The notes: generated from the sequence alone by a model not told the origin. Counted from the first letter of the stretch, positions 25,601-31,081 are shown. The stretch: DNA of 64,000 nucleotides from Paragorgia papillata (GCA_035771165.1 JAWNZC010000348.1:2964501-3028500), one strand, 5' to 3'. Made by a program: numbers and translations.

Positions 25601-26374
25601 TGCAAATGATTATAACTTTGATGTCACAATATGATGTATGAAAACCGTGTAGAAAAAAAATGATGTTGAAAAATGATATAGATCTTTCGGCATGGATTAT
25701 TATTAATCATTTGAAATTTCATATGTTTATACAAAAACAGCTCACTACATTTTAACATGGCATTAGCATGCACAAAATAGCTTTTAAATAACCCGGTACA
25801 GGGCTATTTAACAAATGCTATGAAATACCATTTTTAGATTCAACTGCTTCATTTGCCAAATTTATCCCATGAAGTTCTTCGTTCACCTACTGCCAGTTCG
25901 CTGGAGAGTAATTTTGTGGAGAACACAGAGAAGACAAAAATTGGCAATTGCGATGAAATTATCATTGAACCACTTCCGAATCGAGTTCAAGATGAGACAC
26001 TGGAGGAGCCTAGTGTAAGCAAAGCTGAAACTAACCTTGCTGTTTCGAGTCGGTATCGTCCGTTCAGAAATGCAATGCTTGCATTTCCTAAACCTATTGA
26101 TGAGCGGATGAAACAATGTGATCAACGGCAACTATGTCTGGATGATTTTACAGAAGAAACTGCTGCTCAGGATCGTGGTCAAGAAGAACTCATTCGAGAT
26201 TTCGAGAGGCCACAAAAATCTACCGAGGGTAAAACAAATACTGCACACAGTCGTAAATTTCGACAGCCAGATTTTCCTGTTCCGGTAGATGTTCATTTAG
26301 CTCGATCAACAGCAACTGCATGTGTGCGTACCAACTTTGATATTTCAGACCTTGAAATAACTGATATTTTTTAA
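201..26374 (+). CDS. polycystin-1/PKD1-like membrane protein, 3' half (20 exons)
   Basis: Exons: 201-304(?), 2169-2359, 3542-3632, 5729-5960, 7327-7411, 7666-7815, 8370-8482, 11281-11391, 12615-12777, 13433-13467, 13862-14023, 15116-15236, 15886-15984, 16840-16983, 18122-18259, 18866-19090, 20763-20860, 21898-21973, 23306-23473, 25838-26374. All junctions are GT–AG and all phases match, giving about 1013 residues to the stop. The order fits the C-terminal half of the polycystin-1 family: two upstream membrane segments (about residues 181-202 and 215-245, with the FxxQPF signature), a basic linker, S1, the extracellular polycystin (TOP) domain with a VGNPKV motif, two Cys and LYSPSLNVF, then S2 to S6 and a cytoplasmic tail. 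Such proteins sit in plasma or ciliary membranes and pair with PKD2-type subunits. The N-terminal REJ/GAIN/PLAT part is outside the window. The pore motif is unusual (L-R-D). Family identity is inferred from motif order without a database search. Confidence 0.85.
1565..1630. repeat. 30-bp tandem repeat (2.2 copies) in a foldback
   Basis: Unit begins GCCGAAGGCTGAGACAATTC. The array is bracketed by AATTATTGGA (1498) and TCCAATAATT (1631-1640) as inverted ends, so it is a small foldback element with an amplified interior. Confidence 0.7.
2169..2359 (+). CDS. PKD1-like exon 2
   Basis: Acceptor GATGTAG, donor AAA|GTGAGT (phase 0 out). It encodes about 63 residues, hydrophilic at first (LSPSLERCAVALNELRNTKR) and then a Ser/Phe-rich stretch ending SSHRFK. 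It precedes the first membrane segment, so it is probably the cytoplasmic loop of the polycystin-1 membrane region. Confidence 0.7.
2398..3292. mobile_element. three-level nested repeat complex
   Basis: The outer sequence is a copy of the dispersed CTCGTCAAGG/CTGGCGTTAG repeat (2398-2449 and 3251-3292), split by a MITE at 2450-3250 flanked by TA. That MITE (TIR GGYCTGGCCAAACGCTTTCA) is itself split at 2763-3149 by an element ending CAGGGGCGCAACTAG/CTAGTTGCGCGCCTG, with ATTCA duplicated on both sides. Confidence 0.8.
2763..3149. mobile_element. CAGGGGCG-ended MITE with 5-bp duplication
   Basis: Imperfect terminal inverted repeats CAGGGGCGCAACTAG and CTAGTTGCGCGCCTG. ATTCA occurs at 2758-2762 and 3150-3154. 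No transposase frame is evident. The termini look hAT-like but the duplication is 5 bp rather than 8. Confidence 0.7.
3333..3420. repeat. dispersed CTCGTCAAGGGG/TAACGCCAGA repeat
   Basis: Carries the paired motifs CTTCTCCCCTTGGCGAGTAA and TCTGGCGTTAGACAGTAAAA. Related copies in either orientation are at 2398-3292 (interrupted), 11100-11160, 20957-21053, 28938-28995, 36800-36850, 37611-37712 and 62144-62262. It is a genome-wide family of unknown class. Confidence 0.7.
3542..3632 (+). CDS. PKD1-like exon 3
   Basis: Acceptor TATTTTTAG, donor ATAG|GTTAGT, 91 nt. It encodes an acidic 30-residue segment (VVEAAGCILEDIFEELDYPI...). It enters in phase 0 and leaves in phase 1, matching both neighbours. 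Confidence 0.75.
3945..4088. repeat. perfect 70-bp-arm palindrome
   Basis: Arms 3945-4014 and 4019-4088 are exact reverse complements with a 4-nt centre (CCGC). The outer ends merge into (TA)n. There is no coding content. Confidence 0.95.
4141..4341. repeat. (TTTG)n followed by (TA)n microsatellites
   Basis: About 32 TTTG units (4141-4270) run straight into about 35 TA units (4271-4341). The long apparent reading frames across this stretch are repeat artefacts. Confidence 0.95.
4698..4755 (-). ncRNA. type I hammerhead ribozyme, copy 1
   Basis: Read on the minus strand: stem I strand CUACA; core CUGAUGA; stem II GCUGU-UGU-ACAGC (5 bp); GAA; stem III ACA-CCG-UGU (3 bp, 3-nt loop); cleavage triplet GUC; then UGUAG, which pairs with CUACA. 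An outer GUUC/GAAC helix extends stem I past an internal loop. All core residues are present. Predicted cut lies between 4710 and 4709. The minimal stem III is typical of Penelope-like and retrozyme hammerheads, which are thought to work as dimers. Confidence 0.93.
4975..5032 (-). ncRNA. type I hammerhead ribozyme, copy 2
   Basis: Identical in sequence to the copy 277 bp away, so every core and stem residue is conserved. Predicted cut lies between 4987 and 4986. Two intact copies in direct orientation are what release of a unit-length RNA needs. Confidence 0.93.
5340..5411 (-). repeat. decayed Penelope/hammerhead-like end fragment
   Basis: The minus strand reads UGAAGA-AGGGGCUAGACCCC-GAAAC, which resembles the CUGANGA–stem II–GAAA core with U4 to A9 kept, but the leading C is replaced by A from the adjoining (TA)n. 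No clean stem III and cleavage triplet follow. Bounded by (TA)n on both sides. Confidence 0.4.
5471..5611. repeat. perfect 64-bp-arm palindrome
   Basis: Arms 5471-5534 and 5548-5611 are exact reverse complements around a 13-nt loop that repeats part of the arm (AGAGGTTTCA). (TA)n lies immediately to the right and a few bases to the left. Confidence 0.95.
5729..5960 (+). CDS. PKD1-like exon 4: loop plus membrane segment
   Basis: Strong acceptor (polypyrimidine tract, CTCTTGCAG) and donor AACAG|GTATGT. It encodes an extramembrane loop followed by RFPACYRVLIWIGSIATSVV and on into VAAYLAVKL. That is one long hydrophobic helix, comparable to the W/I-rich segment that opens the middle membrane block of PKD1 and PKD1L proteins. 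Confidence 0.85.
6131..6392. mobile_element. MITE family A, copy 1
   Basis: Inverted ends CCTAGAATTAAATTGTCTGG and CTAGACAATTTAATTCTAGG. The interior contains GTTTGTGCACTTTCACGCTTG. Relatives are at 22866-23187 and 58521-58801. Intronic. Confidence 0.75.
6411..6652. mobile_element. GGGCTAGCCCGGTTA-type MITE
   Basis: Inverted ends around GAGGCGGGCTAGCCCGGTTA and TAACTAGCCCGCCTC, plus an inner inverted pair GTCACGAAAATCTT/AAGATTTTCGTGAC. Related in sequence to 9175-10015. Confidence 0.65.
7083..7209. mobile_element. short MITE (AAGGCTTATTAACC)
   Basis: Terminal inverted repeat AAAGGCTTATTAACC / GGTTAATAAGCTTTT, with an internal repeat of the CGGTCTGTACG word. Intronic. Confidence 0.6.
7327..7411 (+). 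CDS. PKD1-like exon 5: SVLWSFLFSFCVFQPFQ segment
   Basis: Acceptor TATTTAG, donor CAA|GTAAGT. It encodes FDMSTLTCYVQSVLWSFLFS and ends FCVFQPFQ. This is the 'W...S...S...xxQPxK' membrane signature seen in polycystin-1 relatives, with F in place of the usual L and Q for K. Confidence 0.9.
7666..7815 (+). CDS. PKD1-like exon 6
   Basis: Acceptor TTTACTTAG, donor AAC|GTAAGT, exactly 50 codons. It continues the membrane helix (ALVVTVVGVLHEYFVFHV) into an acidic intracellular loop with DDP. Confidence 0.85.
7896..8056. mobile_element. MITE (AGGCTAGTTTCCACTCAGG) with TA duplication
   Basis: Terminal inverted repeats AGGCTAGTTTCCACTCAGGA / TCCTGAGTGGAAACTAGCCT, TA at both flanks, about 160 bp. Tc1/mariner-like by its TA target only. 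Confidence 0.8.
8370..8482 (+). CDS. PKD1-like exon 7: basic linker before S1
   Basis: Acceptor GATTTAG, donor ATTAG|GTAAGT. It encodes a Lys/Arg-rich linker (KKKLSRARFKLKQRNQEFET) like the 'ERARERRLKEKK' linker that precedes S1 of the channel domain in PKD1-family proteins. Confidence 0.85.
9175..10015. mobile_element. 840-bp foldback element (CGATTACATGGACCGGGC)
   Basis: Ends GGCGATTACATGGACCGGGC and GCCCGGTCCATGTAATCGCC are inverted. Inside are repeats of the same word, two (TA)n tracts and a second foldback near 9600-9680. No transposase seen. It fills part of the intron 8483-11280. Confidence 0.75.
10528..10785 (+). mobile_element. 5S rRNA-derived SINE, copy 1
   Basis: Contains GGTTAGTACTTGGATGGGTG and ACCGTCTGGGAATA, the 3' half of 5S rRNA with its internal promoter region, then a unique body (CTTCGGTTTTCCTCCCTCCG) and an AATAA-type tail. 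This is the structure of SINE3-class elements. Confidence 0.85.
11281..11391 (+). CDS. PKD1-like exon 8: S1 and start of TOP domain
   Basis: Acceptor TTTTTTAAAG, donor ACTGG|GTAGAG. It encodes RDLLMYSFLLILLFLMTSMP followed by FLYNQGLNHVF. This matches the family pattern 'R..l.Y..fl..l..v......f..N..l...F', which is helix S1 leading into the extracellular TOP domain. Confidence 0.85.
11418..11909. mobile_element. MITE (CCGTAGAGTTTCCAAAGTAGC)
   Basis: Ends CCGTAGAGTTTCCAAAGTAG and CTACTTTGGGAACTCTACGG, with TA at each flank. The interior repeats the words GAAAGTAACGG and AAAGTAGCGG. Confidence 0.75.
12615..12777 (+). CDS. PKD1-like exon 9: TOP domain core
   Basis: Acceptor GTGTTGTAG, donor AAA|GTGAGT. 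It encodes TSSLLTWWSSSPRKIL and HGRVIVVGNPKVVMTIKFCK. The VGNPKV...IKFC stretch corresponds to the conserved 'vG.PRlrqlRv...C' of the polycystin extracellular domain. NTS near the start is a possible N-glycosylation site. The following intron carries the (CCCTTA)n array. Confidence 0.85.
12826..13086. repeat. (ACTTT)n then (CCCTTA)n hexamer array
   Basis: About 39 copies of CCCTTA (12852-13086) after a short ACTTT run. Its complement is TAAGGG, which is not a rotation of the telomeric TTAGGG. It sits in the intron just before the 35-nt micro-exon. Confidence 0.95.
13130..13182. repeat. (TTTG)n microsatellite
   Basis: Around 13 TTTG units, followed by a few ATTT units and then a TATGTC-like low-complexity run to about 13350. 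Confidence 0.95.
13433..13467 (+). CDS. PKD1-like exon 10: 35-nt micro-exon
   Basis: The exons on either side do not join directly (phase 0 out, phase 2 in). A 35-nt segment between GGATTTTAG and GTATGT, encoding NVSKKEMNYDN, repairs the phase exactly. It adds a possible glycosylation site (NVS) next to the conserved Cys pair. It is short and rests on phase logic and splice sites only. Confidence 0.6.
13862..14023 (+). CDS. PKD1-like exon 11: distal TOP domain
   Basis: Acceptor GTTTTCTAG, donor TTTAG|GTAAAT. It encodes RCLVHEEEKVIIFEKSQKTN, then NWITVSDFVYKQ and VSLDFVLYSPSLNVF. The last motif matches the family 'W.d..TRAv...F.lYnpn.nLF'. The 'GGY' segment that usually precedes it is missing, so this TOP domain is abbreviated. 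Confidence 0.9.
14071..14176. repeat. pentanucleotide arrays (CACCG)n to (CACTA)n
   Basis: About 15 CACCG units change abruptly to about 7 CACTA units, suggesting point mutation followed by array expansion. Lies in the intron after exon 11. Confidence 0.95.
14687..15000. repeat. (CACTA)n, (CACGA)n and AATAC-rich arrays
   Basis: A long CACTA run (about 14687-14834) passes into CACGA (to about 14880), then a degenerate AATAC run at 14944-15000. No coding meaning. Confidence 0.95.
15116..15236 (+). CDS. PKD1-like exon 12
   Basis: Acceptor TTGTTATAG, donor CAG|GTACTT. It encodes SAIKLSSQVLLASTLQTSFA and on to SGSNGNILHSIYQ, the strand-rich segment between the LF motif and S2. Phase 0 out. Confidence 0.8.
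15886..15984 (+). CDS. PKD1-like exon 13: S2 helix
   Basis: Acceptor TTATTTTTTAG, donor GAG|GTACGC, 33 codons. It encodes ILFTLVLIVLVFRQ, a single helix, then a Lys-rich cytoplasmic turn (AQKKKIGFNVCYQIE). Confidence 0.85.
16138..16509. mobile_element. 370-bp long-arm foldback
   Basis: Ends ATTGTCGATTTCAGTTCAC and GTGAGCTGAAATCGACAAT. Nearly the whole element folds back, including CCAAGTATCAAATTACGTTT against AAACGTATTTTGATACTTGG. GAAGTTCG words are repeated in the interior. Confidence 0.8.
16622..16697. repeat. (GATT)n and (TTTG)n microsatellites
   Basis: Adjacent tetranucleotide runs in the intron before exon 14. Confidence 0.9.
16840..16983 (+). CDS. PKD1-like exon 14: S3 helix
   Basis: Acceptor GTGTTGTAG, donor CAG|GTAATA, 48 codons. 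It encodes FSIFVLSLISFVVLWLWIN, a helix, followed by an extramembrane loop (ASYEADLMKSAHTICDYQ). Confidence 0.85.
17187..17248. repeat. 28-bp-arm palindrome
   Basis: Arms 17187-17214 and 17221-17248 pair with one mismatch around CGAGCA. The core word is GGGCAACAATTGAG. Confidence 0.9.
17808..18015. repeat. dispersed repeat B, uninterrupted copy
   Basis: Shares TTTGTCGTCAAGCTTCAGTG and GATTTTAGCAATCTTCTGGA with 57530-57590, and CAGAAATCTGGTTTAC with 58119-58134. At the second site the same repeat is split by a MITE (57613-58109), so this is the empty-site counterpart. Confidence 0.7.
18122..18259 (+). CDS. PKD1-like exon 15: S4 region
   Basis: Acceptor TTTATTTTTAG, donor CTG|GTAAGT, 46 codons. 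It encodes ECLMLFLSLLLFFVFLKVF, then three spaced lysines (VGVGKLL...TFSKLLKLVL) where PKD channels carry the S4 and S4–S5 basic residues. Confidence 0.88.
18866..19090 (+). CDS. PKD1-like exon 16: S5, pore loop, S6
   Basis: Acceptor GGTTTTTTTTAG, donor TTG|GTAAGT, 75 codons. S5 ends HIGVLLFGNYLESFSTF, matching the family 'lFG...e.Fs.F'. The pore loop then reads LNVIYLRDINTENL, where PKD2 channels have an L-G-D filter followed by IN. S6 is VILALYVIGFCVVIGITSCL. The Arg in the filter position (residue 686 in window numbering) is unusual. Confidence 0.93.
19253..19577. mobile_element. AAGTACTYSCGGGGGGG-type repeat
   Basis: Inverted ends AAGTACTCCAGGGGGGG and CCCCCCCGGCAAGTACTT, with an internal TACTAAGGTATACGGG duplicate. 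Intronic. Confidence 0.6.
20013..20187. mobile_element. foldback with three 32-bp tandem units
   Basis: Ends AGAAAGTTCAGATTACCTTT and AAAGATAACCTGAACTTTCT are inverted. Between them lie three copies of a 32-bp unit starting AATGAAGAAGATCGATTTTG (20046-20141). Confidence 0.8.
20763..20860 (+). CDS. PKD1-like exon 17: post-S6 segment
   Basis: Acceptor TTTTGGCTAG, donor AAAAG|GTAATT. It encodes VKAAFCQAHLYCLLTVKNKK, then MSMKAMVTKVSK. This is the end of S6 followed by a basic cytoplasmic stretch. Confidence 0.82.
21065..21322 (-). mobile_element. 5S rRNA-derived SINE, copy 2 (diverged)
   Basis: Reverse complement contains GTACTTGGATAGCTTGG, CTGTGCTTCGAGGGTATTTC and GGTTTTTCTCCTTCAATAAA, matching the other SINE copies with more decay. 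The tail word AGCCCCCAGTCC is shared with the copy near 48 kb. Confidence 0.65.
21398..21758. mobile_element. MITE (CCTGGTTTCCATATAAACGC), split by insertion
   Basis: Ends AAACCTGGTTTCCATAT and ATATGGAAACCAGGCTT. The interior carries GCGATCGTAGCGATCATATG words. The right arm is interrupted by the element at 21590-21739. Confidence 0.8.
21590..21739. mobile_element. pogo-like MITE (CAGTAAAAACCCGCTAACA), copy 1
   Basis: Terminal inverted repeats CAGTAGAAACCCGCTAACAA and CTGTTAGCAGGTTTTTACTG, with TA duplicated at 21588-21589 and 21740-21741. Removing it restores GCGATTATATGGAAACC of the host MITE. Sister copy at 39069-39216. Confidence 0.88.
21898..21973 (+). CDS. PKD1-like exon 18: cytoplasmic tail
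   Basis: Acceptor TGTTTTCCAG, donor ATG|GTAGAA. It encodes RLFVRRYFNKRAQQGQVHVP, a basic tail segment. Both phases fit the neighbours. Confidence 0.78.
22501..22601. repeat. compound palindrome (GGGATAACTAGTTATCC)
   Basis: The outer pair ATTAGCATGC/GCATGCTAAT encloses inner pairs AGTGGGATAACTA/TAGTTATCCCACT. Lies in the intron before exon 19. Confidence 0.7.
22866..23187. mobile_element. MITE family A, copy 2
   Basis: Ends CCATAGTTAATAGAAA and TTTCTATTAACTATGG. The interior contains TTTGTGCACTTTCC and TTTGTGCACCTTCAGG, as in the copies at 6131 and 58521. Confidence 0.7.
23306..23473 (+). CDS. PKD1-like exon 19: probable coiled-coil
   Basis: Acceptor CTTTTCAG, donor CAT|GTGAGT, 56 codons. 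HYIFKEVNEQLDDILFRLVN has hydrophobic residues in heptad-like spacing. PKD1-family tails carry a coiled-coil here that binds PKD2 partners; that role is inferred from the family. Confidence 0.82.
23608..25207. mobile_element. 1.6-kb foldback element with internal nesting
   Basis: Outer arms CACAGAATAGTAAGACAACC and GGTTGTATTACTATTCTGTG. Internal inverted pairs include GCGACCACTGAC/GTCAGCGACCATT and TATATAACTGGACTGCG/CGCAGTCCAGTTATATA. A shorter palindrome (23693-23785) sits in the left arm. No transposase is visible. It occupies most of the last intron of the polycystin gene. Confidence 0.75.
25838..26374 (+). CDS. PKD1-like exon 20: terminal tail and stop
   Basis: Acceptor CCATTTTTAG; 178 codons to TAA at 26372-26374. 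The encoded tail is acidic and Ser/Glu-rich with no membrane segment (IQLLHLPNLSHEVLRSPTAS at the start, SDLEITDIF at the end), so it is probably a disordered cytoplasmic tail. A possible poly(A) signal AATAAA lies at 27065-27070, beyond a MITE. Confidence 0.85.
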   Translation: MQLLHLPNLSHEVLRSPTASSLESNFVENTEKTKIGNCDEIIIEPLPNRVQDETLEEPSVSKAETNLAVSSRYRPFRNAMLAFPKPIDERMKQCDQRQLCLDDFTEETAAQDRGQEELIRDFERPQKSTEGKTNTAHSRKFRQPDFPVPVDVHLARSTATACVRTNFDISDLEITDIF

Positions 26375-26794
26375 GGTAGCGTAACGGTTTGAATAAGTTG
26401 AGGCGAGCTGTGATTGGTTAGCTCCAGCCCTGCTCAGAGCTAAAAACCTCGGTTGCCATTTTTGCATGCATGAGTCTATAATGCTATGCAAACAAAGTTA
26501 TGGCGTAACATTGTAAGGAATAGAGCTAGAAATATCCAGAAATTAGTGAGCAATCTGTTTTGTATACTAAAAAACGGTATAGGTAACCGCGAGCACATTT
26601 TTACCCATGATGGCAGTAGCGTTCAGTTGCATGGTTTGTACAGGTACAAAAACTTTACACAATAATTCATGAACCGAAAACAAAGGAAATCAGTACCGAG
26701 ACGGAGGTTTTGATATGGTAGGAAGAAATTACGTAAACTATTAAGCCAACTTTCGCCTCGATTTTCTCTTAAAATACTGATTTGTTTGAGAAGC
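26375..26794. other. 3' flank of the polycystin gene
   Basis: AT-rich, presumably 3' untranslated sequence and flank. I see no exon, RNA gene or clear repeat here. Confidence 0.4.
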
Positions 26795-26942
26795 TATATC
26801 ATACACTCGGAAGAGTGTTTCATCAGGATTCCAAACACCTCGAAATTTGTTCAGAAACCTCGGCTTCGCCTCGGTTTTCAGCAAAAGTCTCGGTGTTTGG
26901 AAATCCTGATCATGAAACACTCCTCCTCGTGTATGATTTATA
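26795..26942. mobile_element. MITE (ATATCATACACTCG, CCTCGGCTTCGCCTCGG core)
   Basis: Ends TATATCATACACTCGGAAGA and CTCCTCGTGTATGATTTATA. A palindromic centre contains CCTCGGCTTCGCCTCGG. A related TTCGCCTCG word appears near 54125. Confidence 0.75.
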
Positions 26943-27171
26943 ACATAAAGCGCAGAAAAAAGAAACAAAATCAGCGTCGATTTTGGACATGTGCCCTGAC
27001 CAGAAACAGGATACTTTTTTGGTCGTATGGTGAAATAATGGAATAATCATGTTAATGAATATGAAATAAACGTACATTTGTTTTTAACACCTTGTATATC
27101 CACATTTTTATCCAAATTGCAAAAAGTTCTCGACTTTGATTGGCTGAGAGTGAGAGCAGTGCTTAAAGTAG

Positions 27172-27375
27172 CCTGGTACCCTGGCCCAATTTCAAAAGAA
27201 ATATGGGCCAGGTAACCACTAATCTCATTCTCGCGTCATCAGGGCTAAGTTCACTTATGATGATTGCAATTTCACTCATAGCCAATAAAAACGCGCGAAA
27301 ATTTCAACCAATAGGAAAGCAGAAGTTTTTAGTGGTTACCTGGACATATTCTTTGATTGGGCCAACCAGGCTATG
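27172..27375. mobile_element. MITE (GTAGCCTGGTACCCTGGCCC)
   Basis: Inverted ends TAGCCTGGT.../...ACCAGGCTA with inner pairs GGTAACCACTAA/TAGTGGTTACC and ATATGGGCCAGG/CCTGGACATATT. Confidence 0.7.
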
Positions 27376-27379
27376 CTTA

Positions 27380-28329
27380 AAGGTCAACTATACCTTTTGA
27401 GGTTGTTATATTTTCTGTTAAATTCGAAAACGCTTATTCCAAAACCGACGAAAAAATTAAAATCGGTCACTCGGTTCTGTTTTTATGTTCTGTCAAATAT
27501 CGAGTTTTGGCCATTTTTCTGAACCATATTTAAACAATGACCGCGTTAAAAGGTAGTCTGGCACTGGCAAACTTGTGACGTCATACCGGTATAACAGCTC
27601 GCTTCGGCAAAAGGCCACAACATTGTCAATGCTAACCAGGAGAGTTTTTCTAAAAGATACCCGGCCACATGCAAGTTCGACTCCACGACTTATCAAGAAT
27701 GGCTATGATATTTGAGCTTACCAAACGGTACAGCAGTACAACGGGTTTTCGCAAGAAAAAAACACTACGCCTAGTATGAAGTACGATTCATTTTTGTCTT
27801 GATAAGATAAAACTATTGAGTTTTAAACTACTGTATATTGTTAGTTCTAACTATTGAGTTATTGATTTGACAGAAGCCTGGATATACATTGTTCGTCAGA
27901 ACTGTAGTTTTGCTTTTGCGAAATTGGATCTGCTACCGTAGCTTCATCTATATCACCTTCTACTTTAAATATCGCAAAACTCACCCAAATACAATTAAGA
28001 AGACTCGTTGACAGAGTTTGAAGAAGATATACCTTAAAATGCCCCAAAAATAATGCTAATACACGTATTTGCATGAGTAAATAGGTGGCAAACCAAAGCT
28101 CGAACATTGGAATATTTCTGCAGTAATTAGGCAACTTACCGGTATGATGTCACCGAATATGTAGTACCCATTCTTCTAAACAACTCGGTCGTGCATCAAG
28201 AGGTACTTAGAATCTCCTCCCAGTAAGTCATGCGCTTTTACTCCAAATTCATTTTTTTCTTCAATTTTGCGAAATTAGATGATAACTGCTTTGAAAATAT
28301 ATATAACCTCAAAAGGTATAGTTGACCTT
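27380..28329. mobile_element. 950-bp TA-flanked foldback (AAGGTCAACTATACC)
   Basis: Ends AAGGTCAACTATACCTTTTG and CAAAAGGTATAGTTGACCTT are perfect over 20 bp, and TA flanks both sides (27378-27379, 28330-28331). The interior has no convincing coding frame. Confidence 0.85.
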
Positions 28330-28331
28330 TA

Positions 28332-28619
28332 AAGGTGACGTACAGTCCGTTCTCCGCATGTACGAAACTAATGTTTACATCTTTATTTACAAAAAAATAT
28401 ACTAATACCTTATTCAAGATTGTAAGCTTTTCTTGGTTACCATTCATTACTTGTACCCAATACAAAACATTTTCAGGAGAAATAGAAGAAATCCGAGGAG
28501 ATATCCTTGCCGAATCGCTTGGTTTTCTGCCATGTTCCTAACGTTTACATTGAGCTGAGTACTTCATGTAATTATCTACGAAAATTCGGTCATGCGCAGA
28601 ACGGATTGTATGTCACCTT
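28332..28619. mobile_element. MITE family C (AAGGTGACGTACAGTCCG), copy 1
   Basis: Ends AAGGTGACGTACAGTCCGTT and AACGGATTGTATGTCACCTT. The left TA (28330-28331) is shared with the preceding element; the right TA is at 28620-28621. A relative in the opposite orientation is at 33327-33540. Confidence 0.85.
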
Positions 28620-28699
28620 TAAAAAATTAGAAGTTTGGGGCCAGAAAAGAGCCACCGTTCTACTGTACAGCAGATATTGAAGGATGATACATAATTACT

Positions 28700-29690
28700 T
28701 CATGTACGTATAAAGAAACTACAAATAAATATGGCGGCCAAGATTCGTTTTACATCTCGTTTTAAATGGAGGTATAGTGGAAGACAATTCGTTGGAAGTT
28801 GAAGCTTATTATGCTTTTTGTATTGTAAATTGCTTGCCAGAAGACTAGAAGCATAATTTTATAATGCTTTAATTCAAAATTATGTAAGTAAAAAGTACAG
28901 TTGTGAGATGTCTCGAACATTTTTTAACTCGTGAATTTTTGTCTAACGCCAGACGATTTTACTCGCAAATAGGGAAACTCCTGGTACTCTAAGGCTTAAA
29001 CTGTTAAACATACAGAACTCGTCTTTTGGACTCGTGCAGTTTTAGACTTCGAAAAACTCTTGTTTTTAATTTATAAATTTAAAATTGCATTCGAATCCAT
29101 AACTATAGGTTATGCTATTTATTTAATATACACCTAGTCTACAGCTTACGTACCAATATTGTTTTATCTCGAATATTAAGCACTCGCGTTCTAATAATCG
29201 TCCTCCGAAAAGCTGGTCCGATATTTCACTAGTTATACTGCCACAGGCTGAGGACAGATACAAAATATTTAAATAAGGACATGCAGTATTGCAGTCTGCA
29301 TATTAGTATTTCCCGAAGGTGAGAAGGTCATAAGCCCTTGTTTGGTCTATTGTAACTAGTGAAGTATGAGACTGGTTTTTTGAATGGACTTGGGAGTTTA
29401 TCACAGTCTGTACTCCAGATTGTAAACTTGTTTTTTTGCACGGGGAACAGTAAATTTCTTAAACATTTTTGCACAAAATTTCTTGTCAGAAATGCGCGGG
29501 TAACAAGTTGATATAACAAAAATTCTGTGTGGATTCTTAAACGAATCTGGAAAATGCATAGACAGGAATGTGTTCCCCAAAAATGCATGGACAGGAATGT
29601 GTTCCCTGTCTGGTCTGTACTAGGATACAGCTGTCTGATGTTTCGCTAGTACAGTCCTCACTCCTGGTAAATAAGTTAATTAATATAGCC
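28700..29690. other. no gene recognised
   Basis: AT-rich sequence with one dispersed CTCGTCAAGG/CGCCAGA repeat (28938-28995) and a 22-bp direct repeat (ATGCATAGACAGGAATGTGTTC-like, 29554 and 29582). No credible exon was seen on either strand. Confidence 0.4.
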
Positions 29691-29697
29691 ACACTAG

Positions 29698-30056
29698 CAT
29701 ACTATGGTATATATTGTATGGACTGTGGTATGGTATGATGTACTGTATGTAGTAAAGGTACATGATGGTGGGGATAGTATGGTATGCAATGGTGTTAGTG
29801 TAGTTGGGGTGAGCCCCTAGTTAGGGAATCCAATGCAGTGCTGTCTGTAACCATAACAGCAGAAGAAAGGGAAGTGAGGTTAGCAAGATGAAAGAAAAAA
29901 TACTGAGCACATGCAGCGTGCAAAAAGAGAAACATTTGGCAAGCGTGCTGTTTGAGATGACTGATTTTATTGTTGAACAGATACTCAAGGACTCACTCCA
30001 CAATGCTTTGCATCTTTCTAGTATAGTGTGGTATGTGTGGTATGGTATGGTATGGT
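29698..30056. repeat. (TATGG)-type low-complexity region
   Basis: Scattered TATGG/GTATG words, denser at 29700-29800 and 30020-30056. The run continues at 30471-30535 after a MITE insertion. Confidence 0.8.
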
Positions 30057-30470
30057 CAGTGGTGCAACTACTGGATGGGAAGGGTGGGTAAACCCCACAG
30101 GCCCCAAGCAAAAGGAATTAATTAGGTTGCCCCGAGCATTTTGTGACATCATTATTATTGTCATGATATTATATTATATTATTATCATGTCTTCCACTAG
30201 GCTATGTGCACAGGCTATGTGAATGAATGCAGTTATGAATCTATTCAAATAATCTGCCCACTTTAACAGATTTTGAATCAGAGTGTGAGTGATTAGATTT
30301 TGCTCAAAAGTGCCCTCAAACTGCAGGAAATGCTATTTCAGAGACCCTAGATTCAAACATTTTCTGGGGGAGCATGCCCCCGAACCCCCCTACAAATGCG
30401 GTCACTAAATCGGAAAGGGCCCCTGAAGTAATCAATCCCACAGGCCCCCAGATGCCTAGTTGCACCACTG
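30057..30470. mobile_element. hAT-like MITE (CAGTGGTGCAACTA) inside (TATGG)n
   Basis: Ends CAGTGGTGCAACTA and TAGTTGCACCACTG. Flanks GGTATGGT at 30049-30056 and 30471-30478 form an 8-bp duplication consistent with hAT. The phase shift of the pentamer across the site supports a length of 3 or 8. Confidence 0.8.
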
Positions 30471-31081
30471 GGTATGGTATGGTGTAGTGTATGGTATGGT
30501 GTATGGTATGATGTGTAGTGTATGGTATGGTGTGGTACAAACAAGAAGAAAACTATCTTTGTCAAAATGTGTTTTACCGTACAGTTCTTGAGCTTTATTC
30601 CCAGTTTTATGAGAGCTTATACAGGTAACAAAGTATTAACAAAATGTTGATAAGTGGGTTTGTTACCACTGCTGTCAAACAAAGCTGTTGAAGACAACAT
30701 TGTGACAGAGAACTGGTGCAATGAAAGATGGAAATTGCTAGCTAATGAGAATGAATGCTCATACGATATTTTTTATTAGTTTAACCATATTTGTTTAACT
30801 ATATTTAGAAATCCAATACATGTACTATACAATACTTTTCCACTAGTGAAGAAATATCGCATGTCAATGAGAGCCTAGGAAATTCATTTTGAAATGTACA
30901 AGTTTTATTTGTCTTATTAATTGCATGAAAAGATCTGATTTTGCAATCCAATAGGATTTATAAAATAACATTCTAAAAACGCACGCGGTGATTGGTTAAA
31001 ACTTAAAAGCCGTGTTTCTATATAAATATAATATAAAACATATTCTGAAAATGAACATCTTGAAAAATCCAAACTATTTTA

